NCBI RefSeq assembly: GCF_016415625.1
Contig: NZ_WBXP01000004.1
Coordinates: 61,550 to 125,549, forward strand
Source: Shimwellia pseudoproteus
GTDB taxonomy: Bacteria > Pseudomonadota > Gammaproteobacteria > Enterobacterales > Enterobacteriaceae
Length of the DNA: 64,000 nt
Reading direction: 5' to 3'
The notes below the pieces were generated by a model that searched no databases, had not been told where the DNA came from, and saw only the letters and a program-made list of their open reading frames with translations. Of the stretch, positions 59,058-64,000 are shown piece by piece. The translations under genes were made by a program, and so were the position numbers. The first letter of the stretch is position 1; every line of letters starts with the position of its first letter.

Positions 59058-61259
59058 TTAGCTATCCTGATGCATATGCTGGGCGGCTTTACGGGCTTTG
59101 GCCCGGGCGATAGCCGCTTCTACGGCTGCTTTACGCGGATCAACGGCGCTTTCGGTGGCCGGTTCTGCTACCGGCGCGGGCTCTGCCGGTGCCGCCGCCG
59201 CTTTACGGGCTTTGGCCCGGGCGATAGCCGCTTCCACGGCTGCTTTACGCGGATCAACGGCGCTTTCGGCGGCCGGTTCCGCTACCGGCGCGGGCTCTGC
59301 CGGTGCCGCCGCCGCTTTACGGGCTTTAGCCCGGGCAATGGCCGCTTCCACGGCCGCTTTACGCGGATCAACGGCGCTTTCGGCGGCCGGTTCTGCCACC
59401 GGCGCGGGCTCTGCCGGTGCCGCCGCCGCTTTACGGGCTTTGGCCCGGGCGATAGCCGCTTCCACGGCTGCTTTGCGCGGATCTACGGCGCTTTCGGCGG
59501 CCGGTTCTGCCACCGGCGCGGGCTCTGCCGGTGCCGCCGCCGCTTTACGGGCTTTGGCCCGGGCGATAGCTGCATCCACGGCTGCTTTGCGCGGATCAGC
59601 GGCGCTTTCGGCGGCCGGTGCTGGTTGCGGTTGTTCTGCCTGGCGCGCTTTGGCCTGGGCTTTACGGGCGGCTCTGGCGGCTATGGCCGCCTGGTTATCC
59701 GGCTGCTGCCCGGCGATAATCTCAATCGGCTGGGCTGCGGTGGCGGCTTTATCCCGCACCCGGGCCAGGGCGGCCTGAATAGCCTGATGGTCCTGAGCCC
59801 CGGGCTGGATAGCCGCCTGTTTATGGCGCTCCTGACGGGCGGTTTTTTCACGCTCCAGGCGCTGCTGGCGCGCTTCAAACCGCTGTTTGGCTTCCGCGTT
59901 GCGGCGGGCCTCGGCTTCTAGTGCATAGATCTCGGCCTTTTCCTGGCGGAAATACTGCACCAGCGGAATGCTGCTTGGGCATACCCAGGCGCAGGCACCG
60001 CATTCGATGCAGTCATTGATCTGCCACGCTTTGGCTTTGTCGTGCTGCTCGCCTTTACTGAACCAGTACAACTGCTGGGGCATCAGATCCGCCGGGCAGG
60101 CTTCGGCACAGGCACTACAGCGAATACAGGACTGCTCTTCCGGTGTTTCCCCCATTTCCTGGGACGATGGCGCCAGCAGGCAGTTGGTTATCTTGACCAC
60201 CGGCACATCCAGCCACGGCAGGGTAAAGCCCATTAACGGCCCCCCCATGATCACCATATTATTGCCGTTTTGCGGCATAAACCCGGCAAACGCCAGCAGG
60301 TGTTTCACCGGGGTACCAAGCCGCGCCCAGACATTACCTGGCCGGGCGATGGACTCGCCGGTTAAGGTCACCACGCGCTCGGTGAGGGGCTCGCCATCTA
60401 CCACCGCGCGTTTCACGGCATAGGCCGTACCGACGTTTTGCATCAGTACGCCGATATCCGACGATCGCCCGCCGTGGGGCACTTGTTTGCCGGTCAGGAT
60501 CCAGGTCAGCTGTTTAGCGCCGCCGGACGGGTACTTGGTCGGGATCACCCGCAGGGTGATGCTGTTATCGCCGTCAAGCACAGCGCGCAACATCGAGATA
60601 GCCTGCGGTTTATTATCCTCAATACCGATAATCACCCGTCGGGGCTGGAGAATATGCGCCAGGATGCGCACCCCCTCGATAACCTGGGCAGCACAATCCT
60701 GCATCAGACGATCATCGGCGGTAATATAAGGCTCGCACTCGGCGGCGTTAATGATAAGGGTGTCGATTTTATCGCCGCCCCCGGCCAGTTTATTCCCGGT
60801 CGGGAAGCCCGCACCGCCAAGGCCCGCCACCCCACACTGGTGGATACGTTCGATTAACGCTTCCCGGCTGTGGGACTGATAATCGCCCCAGCCCTCCCGG
60901 GGGCACCAGGTATCTTCACCGTCGGGCTCGATAATCACGCTTAACTCTGCCAGCGCTGACGGGTGCGCCGTAGAGTGGGGGGCTATTGCCACCACGGTGC
61001 CGGAGGTCGGGGCATGGATGGGCAGCATCCGCCCCCGGCCGCGGGTCAGCGGCTGGCCGCGCAGTACCCGATCGCCGACGCTGACACACAACTCACCTTC
61101 CGCCCCCAGATGCTGCTTCAGGGGCATCACAAAGCGATTCGCCAGCGGAACCTGGCGCAGTGGGGTGCCACTGGACTGGGTTTTCATTTCCGGTGGATGA
61201 ATACCCCCGTTAAAGTCCCAGATTTTATCTTTGCGAAAAGCGGAGAATAAATTAAGCAT
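59058..61259 (-). CDS. rsxC: Rsx electron transport complex subunit RsxC with C-terminal repeats
   Basis: NADH- and FMN-binding subunit of 733 residues (E. coli 740). The nucleotide-binding part includes [19 protein letters not shown] and [16 protein letters not shown]. Two [4Fe-4S] motifs follow, [12 protein letters not shown] and [13 protein letters not shown] charged coiled region (about residues 450-530) leads to five tandem 38-residue repeats built on [20 protein letters not shown]. The start MLNLFSAF at 61259 overlaps rsxB by 8 bases; a longer upstream frame is not used by the family. Confidence 0.95.
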   Translation of the reverse strand: MLNLFSAFRKDKIWDFNGGIHPPEMKTQSSGTPLRQVPLANRFVMPLKQHLGAEGELCVSVGDRVLRGQPLTRGRGRMLPIHAPTSGTVVAIAPHSTAHPSALAELSVIIEPDGEDTWCPREGWGDYQSHSREALIERIHQCGVAGLGGAGFPTGNKLAGGGDKIDTLIINAAECEPYITADDRLMQDCAAQVIEGVRILAHILQPRRVIIGIEDNKPQAISMLRAVLDGDNSITLRVIPTKYPSGGAKQLTWILTGKQVPHGGRSSDIGVLMQNVGTAYAVKRAVVDGEPLTERVVTLTGESIARPGNVWARLGTPVKHLLAFAGFMPQNGNNMVIMGGPLMGFTLPWLDVPVVKITNCLLAPSSQEMGETPEEQSCIRCSACAEACPADLMPQQLYWFSKGEQHDKAKAWQINDCIECGACAWVCPSSIPLVQYFRQEKAEIYALEAEARRNAEAKQRFEARQQRLEREKTARQERHKQAAIQPGAQDHQAIQAALARVRDKAATAAQPIEIIAGQQPDNQAAIAARAARKAQAKARQAEQPQPAPAAESAADPRKAAVDAAIARAKARKAAAAPAEPAPVAEPAAESAVDPRKAAVEAAIARAKARKAAAAPAEPAPVAEPAAESAVDPRKAAVEAAIARAKARKAAAAPAEPAPVAEPAAESAVDPRKAAVEAAIARAKARKAAAAPAEPAPVAEPATESAVDPRKAAVEAAIARAKARKAAQHMHQDS
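59077..59630 (-). repeat. Five tandem 114-bp repeats in the rsxC 3' end
   Basis: The marker GCTTTACGGGCTTT on the plus strand recurs at 59086, 59200, 59314, 59428 and 59542, exactly 114 bases apart. The unit codes for 38 residues. The inner copies are almost identical at DNA level, so copy number is likely unstable. Confidence 0.95.
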
Positions 61260-61830
61260 GATGTTCCACGGGAATATTGCGTACGGGAATGGAGCCCAGG
61301 TCCCATTTCCAGGTATCAGGTGTGGTCGCGACAGGGCGCAGGGTAATGCACTGCGTCGGGCAGGGGGCGACACACAGGTTGCAGCCAGTACAGAGATCGG
61401 CGACCACGGTATGCATGGCGCGGGTTGAGCCGACAATGGCATCCACCGGGCACGCCTGAATACATTTGGTACAGCCGATGCAGTTCGCCTCGTCGATCAC
61501 CGCCAGCATCCGTTCAGGCTCCTGGCTGTCGGCATCGCCATCAATGGGCTGCGGATCGACGTTTAACAGGGTGGCGATTTTTTGCATCACCGCCTCGCCC
61601 CCGGGGGCGCAGCAGTTAATTTTTTCGCCCTTATTGGCGATGGCTTCCGCATAGGGGCGGCAGCCCGGGTAACCGCACTGGCCGCACTGACTTTGCGGCA
61701 GCAGATCGTCGATTTTCTCAACAATGGGGTCATCGGCCACGGCAAAACGGCGCGAGGCATAACCCAGCACCAGACCAAACACCAGACCCAGGGCGGCCAG
61801 TACCGCCACCGCGATGACAATCATATTCAT
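61252..61830 (-). CDS. rsxB: Rsx electron transport complex subunit RsxB
   Basis: Iron-sulfur subunit of 192 residues (same as E. coli), homologous to RnfB. An N-terminal membrane helix is followed by a CGQCGYPGC cluster motif near residues 49-57. Two ferredoxin-type motifs follow, [18 protein letters not shown] and [18 protein letters not shown]. It overlaps rsxC by 8 bases and rsxA by one base (TGATG), so the operon is tightly coupled. Confidence 0.96.
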   Translation of the reverse strand: MNMIVIAVAVLAALGLVFGLVLGYASRRFAVADDPIVEKIDDLLPQSQCGQCGYPGCRPYAEAIANKGEKINCCAPGGEAVMQKIATLLNVDPQPIDGDADSQEPERMLAVIDEANCIGCTKCIQACPVDAIVGSTRAMHTVVADLCTGCNLCVAPCPTQCITLRPVATTPDTWKWDLGSIPVRNIPVEHHA

Positions 61831-62411
61831 CAGAGTTTCACCAGCCCGCTAAAGCCCATAAAGGCCAGCGACATCAGACCGGCGGTAATCAGCGCAATCG
61901 CATTGCCTTTAAAGGGGGCCGGCACGTCCGCCACGGCCAGGCGCTCGCGGATGGCGGCAAACAGTACCATAACCAGAGAGAAACCCAGCGCGGCCGAGAA
62001 GCCATACAGGGCGGACTGCATAAAATTGTGCTGTAAATTGATGCTTAACAGCGCCACCCCGAGCACCGCACAGTTGGTGGTGATCAGCGGCAAAAAGATC
62101 CCCAGCAGCCGGTAGAGCGCCGGGCTGGTCTTACGCACTACCATCTCGGTGAACTGCACCACCACGGCGATCACCAAAATAAAGGCCATGGTCCGCAGGT
62201 AGGTCAGGGAAAGAGGAACCAGAATAAAGCGGTTGATTATCCAGGAGCAGATGCTGGCCAGGGTCATCACGAAAGTGGTCGCCATTCCCATGCCGATGGC
62301 GGTTTCCAGTTTTTTAGAAACCCCCATAAACGGGCACAGACCAAGGAACTTCACCAGGACAAAGTTATTGACCAATACGGTCCCGACAAAGAGCAACAAA
62401 TAATCAGTCAT
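61830..62411 (-). CDS. rsxA: Rsx electron transport complex subunit RsxA
   Basis: Membrane subunit of 193 residues (same as E. coli), homologous to NqrE/RnfA, with six membrane segments. [20 protein letters not shown] carries the conserved cysteine that, with its RsxE counterpart, is proposed to hold an intramembrane iron-sulfur centre. It is the first gene of rsxABCDGE-nth. A 77-base gap separates it from ydgK upstream. Confidence 0.96.
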   Translation of the reverse strand: MTDYLLLFVGTVLVNNFVLVKFLGLCPFMGVSKKLETAIGMGMATTFVMTLASICSWIINRFILVPLSLTYLRTMAFILVIAVVVQFTEMVVRKTSPALYRLLGIFLPLITTNCAVLGVALLSINLQHNFMQSALYGFSAALGFSLVMVLFAAIRERLAVADVPAPFKGNAIALITAGLMSLAFMGFSGLVKL

Positions 62412-62488
62412 TTTTCGACCTGAAACAAAAGTAGCCGCCCATTATCGGACAATCCGGTATGGACGACAACGGAGTATCTATAAGGTTA

Positions 62489-62929
62489 TTAATCCCTGGT
62501 AAAGGTCTGCTTTACGCGCGCTGAATGGCGAAAGTAGGGGGCCAGAATGGCCGCCGCCAGCAGCGGGAAAAGTAGCTGACGCACCGCAATGTCGTCACTG
62601 ACAGGTGCGAAGGCAAACGATTTAATTGCCAGTAATACGGTGACCAGCAACCAAATAACGTAGTGGCGGCGTACGATACGCCGGCGTTTAACAAAGGCTA
62701 CCGTCAGCCACAGGGTATAACCCCAGACCGCATAGGCGCACACCAGCGACAAATACCAGAGCACCACTTGCCCGGTGGACTGGGTACCCAAAACCTGGTG
62801 GCTATGGGCGCTGAACAACGCAGTGGCATAAAACACGTTAATCAGCGTGGTGCTAAACAGCGTGAGCAATAGCCATGCTAGCGGCGCCAGCAACCAGCCG
62901 CCAATTCGCACCGGTGAAGTTGTGGTCAT
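62489..62929 (-). CDS. ydgK: DUF2569 inner-membrane protein YdgK
   Basis: Protein of 146 residues with four predicted membrane segments (LAPLAWLLLTLFSTTLINVF, VVLWYLSLVCAYAVWGYTLW, HYVIWLLVTVLLAIKSFAF and LLFPLLAAAILAPYF). It matches E. coli YdgK in position and in the IGGWLLAPL opening of DUF2569. Function is unknown. The ATG at 62929 follows a GGAGG sequence; a longer frame upstream is not supported. It precedes rsxA in the same direction. Confidence 0.88.
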   Translation of the reverse strand: MTTTSPVRIGGWLLAPLAWLLLTLFSTTLINVFYATALFSAHSHQVLGTQSTGQVVLWYLSLVCAYAVWGYTLWLTVAFVKRRRIVRRHYVIWLLVTVLLAIKSFAFAPVSDDIAVRQLLFPLLAAAILAPYFRHSARVKQTFTRD

Positions 62930-63041
62930 TGTGCCTCCAGATGCGGCTAAACAAATGCGGAAAACAACGGGAACGCCCTCCACTACGGGAGGGCATGGAT
63001 TATAAGGATTTTCCTGTGAATTGCTACCTGAACCGGGGTGG

Positions 63042-63257
63042 CTACTGCACAAAGCGCCAAATGGTTTTCGGTATCTGGCCGGGATCGAAAAGCCGTCCCC
63101 CGGAAACTAACTCTGCCCGGCGGTGATCCGCCGCGCGATACATATTAATCAGTTCCTGGCCGTCAGTAAGAGAATAATTAAGATGATCGAAGAGTTTTTC
63201 GAGGCTTTCCAAATTGTTTATTTTGCGAAATTTTAATATATAGTCCAGCACGGTCAT
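63042..63257 (-). CDS. cnu: OriC-binding nucleoid-associated protein Cnu (YdgT)
   Basis: Hha/YmoA-family protein of 71 residues, the E. coli Cnu length. [20 protein letters not shown] and [19 protein letters not shown] are near-identical to E. coli. It partners with H-NS and StpA to silence AT-rich DNA and binds a site in oriC. It is upstream of ydgK in the same direction. In E. coli blr lies just ahead of it; no blr-like peptide was found here. Confidence 0.95.
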   Translation of the reverse strand: MTVLDYILKFRKINNLESLEKLFDHLNYSLTDGQELINMYRAADHRRAELVSGGRLFDPGQIPKTIWRFVQ

Positions 63258-63825
63258 TATCGCGATCCTGGTATAAAAATGTTAATGCTTATTGGCCTGT
63301 TATTGCCGGTTATTGTTATGTGCAACCCAGAGGGCGTGCAGCGTGGTTTCTTTATTGTCTCCGTTTATGCCCGCTATCCCTGTGGCTATCAACAATGCCG
63401 GATAACGGCACTGGCGATAAACCCCGGGTGCACTCTGGGGCGGGGGCCGGTAATTAGCGGGGCTGTCATGCTTACTGCATGACCCTGTGGCGCGACTATA
63501 AAGGAAACGCCAGAGAATATTACCCGGATTGACGACAATAATCTGTGACTCAGCCAACTTTACTGCCTTAACCTTTTGTTAAGTTGTGCGGCTTATTGTG
63601 GGTTACGTAAAAAAATGCATCTGCAAATATTAAATGGCTTAATAGAATCTCACCATGATTACTATTTCCTGCGTAGATATTAGCTGCAAAAATAAAATGT
63701 CCGCTAGCCCGTTATTATTTGTGGTTATTGTAAAGCCGTCCGGGTAATTGATAATGTGCTGCGGGGCTTGTGAGATGTACGTTAATGATGTGAAATGCAG
63801 ATAACAATCCAAAAGAGGGCAATGT
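63258..63825. other. 568-bp gap between cnu and ydgJ
   Basis: AT-rich, holding the cnu promoter on one side and the ydgJ promoter on the other. A 67-codon frame at 63279-63482 begins with a hydrophobic stretch but has no ribosome-binding site. No Blr-like sequence was found on either strand. CTTAACCTTTTGTTAAG at about 63567 is a small palindrome. Confidence 0.5.
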
Positions 63826-63902
63826 ATGGTGGACAATATTCGCGTCGGGCTGGTGGGATACGGTTATGCCAGCAAAACATTTCACGCACCGCTGATTGCC
63901 GG
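63826..63902 (+). pseudogene. ydgJ: 5' fragment of ydgJ, interrupted by an insertion sequence
   Basis: The first 25 codons of a YdgJ-like Gfo/Idh/MocA oxidoreductase are present: MVDNIRVGLVGYGYASKTFH then APLIAG, containing the GYGYAS Rossmann motif for NAD(P). An AGAGGG ribosome-binding site lies upstream of the ATG at 63826. The coding match to E. coli YdgJ stops where the IS end begins, and the frame then reads ALLNKSNF and stops at 63930. Unless the rest is restored elsewhere, the gene is inactivated. Confidence 0.9.
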
Positions 63903-64000
63903 GGCTTTGTTGAATAAATCGAACTTTTAGCCGAAATTAGGATCAGATCACCACACTCCTGACCCTGTAGCGACATCCTGTGACAAAGCAAAAGTTCAAA
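63903..64000 (+). mobile_element. Left end of an IS5-family (IS903/IS102-like) insertion sequence
   Basis: The sequence GGCTTTGTTGAATAAATC is the 18-bp terminal inverted repeat of the IS903 group as I know it. The next bases (GAACTTTTAGCC..., GGATCAGATCAC...) resemble the leader of IS102-like members before the transposase. The element continues beyond the window. IS903-type elements make 9-bp target duplications, which would be GATTGCCGG (63894-63902) here; the other copy cannot be checked. Confidence 0.88.
63980..64000 (+). CDS. Start of IS5-family transposase, truncated by window edge
   Basis: Seven codons from a GTG at 63980 read MTKQKFK, matching the MAKQKFK start of IS903-group DDE transposases, which also begin with GTG. 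The frame is open to the last base. Orientation is the same as ydgJ. Confidence 0.7.

Noticed and set aside
59077..59630. Regularly spaced repeats that could suggest a CRISPR array
   Set aside because: The 114-bp units are contiguous coding repeats inside rsxC without unique spacers, and no cas genes are present.
58731..59921. Long plus-strand open frames opposite rsxD/rsxC, including a 396-codon Gly/Arg-rich repeat protein and a 226-codon Ala-rich one
   Set aside because: They are antisense shadows of the GC-rich rsxC repeats; the minus-strand frame encodes a complete, recognisable RsxC.
63279..63482. 67-codon frame with hydrophobic start opposite cnu
   Set aside because: No ribosome-binding site and the C-terminal half looks random; it does not resemble Blr or other known small membrane proteins.

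Overview
The window is ordinary core chromosome of a member of the Enterobacteriaceae, close to Escherichia in gene content and order but not E. coli. Nearly every protein can be matched by eye to an E. coli K-12 counterpart of about the same length. Coding DNA is moderately GC-rich, and several E. coli neighbours (yebB, yebE, ydhQ, ydhR, blr) are absent. I cannot name the species; a genus such as Shimwellia is only a guess. No novel defence system, secondary-metabolite cluster, prophage or CRISPR array was seen.

Region 1 (1-24.5 kb) follows the E. coli 41-42 min segment: yecD (cut by the window edge), aspS, nudB, yebC, ruvC, ruvAB, znuBC/znuA, mepM, lpxM, pykA, hexR, zwf, edd-eda, purT, yebG, yebF, ptrB, exoX, yobB, holE. 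It holds translation and repair genes, the SOS-controlled Holliday-junction machinery, Zur-controlled zinc uptake, lipid A completion, and the HexR-controlled pentose phosphate/Entner-Doudoroff genes. Recognisable operators include two LexA boxes (ruvA, yebG), a Zur box, HexR-type palindromes at zwf and edd, and a PurR box at purT.

Region 2 (24.5-27.5 kb) is a synteny junction. After holE come a Cof-type HAD phosphatase of the YbiV kind, a YdhS-like flavoprotein and two tandem tRNA-Val(GAC) genes. In E. coli the holE and ydhS neighbourhoods are, from memory, roughly 170-180 kb apart in the same orientation, so the intervening segment has been lost or moved here.

Region 3 (27.5-64 kb) follows the E. 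coli 37 min segment in order: mdtK, ribE, cfa, punC/punR, purR, ynhF, ydhP, sodB, mepH, grxD, rnt, gloA-nemA-nemR, ydhL, ydhF, ydhIJK, slyA, slyB, anmK, mliC, pdxH, tyrS, pdxY, gstA, dtpA, nth with the whole rsxABCDGE operon, ydgK, cnu. Themes are purine control, electrophile and redox stress (NemR, GloA, GrxD, SodB, the Rsx complex that resets SoxR), envelope maintenance and vitamin B6 salvage. The cfa leader keeps a distal sigma70-type promoter, a proximal sigmaS-type promoter and a RydC pairing site, and also carries a terminator-like hairpin.

The right edge enters an insertion sequence. An IS903/IS102-like end (IS5 family) interrupts ydgJ after about 25 codons, and the transposase reading frame has just begun at the last base. 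The most useful leads are this insertion, the holE/ydhS junction, the cfa leader hairpin, the LexA box that is also a terminator stem, a YobB lacking the nitrilase cysteine, a NemR with most of its cysteines gone, and the five-unit repeat in RsxC.
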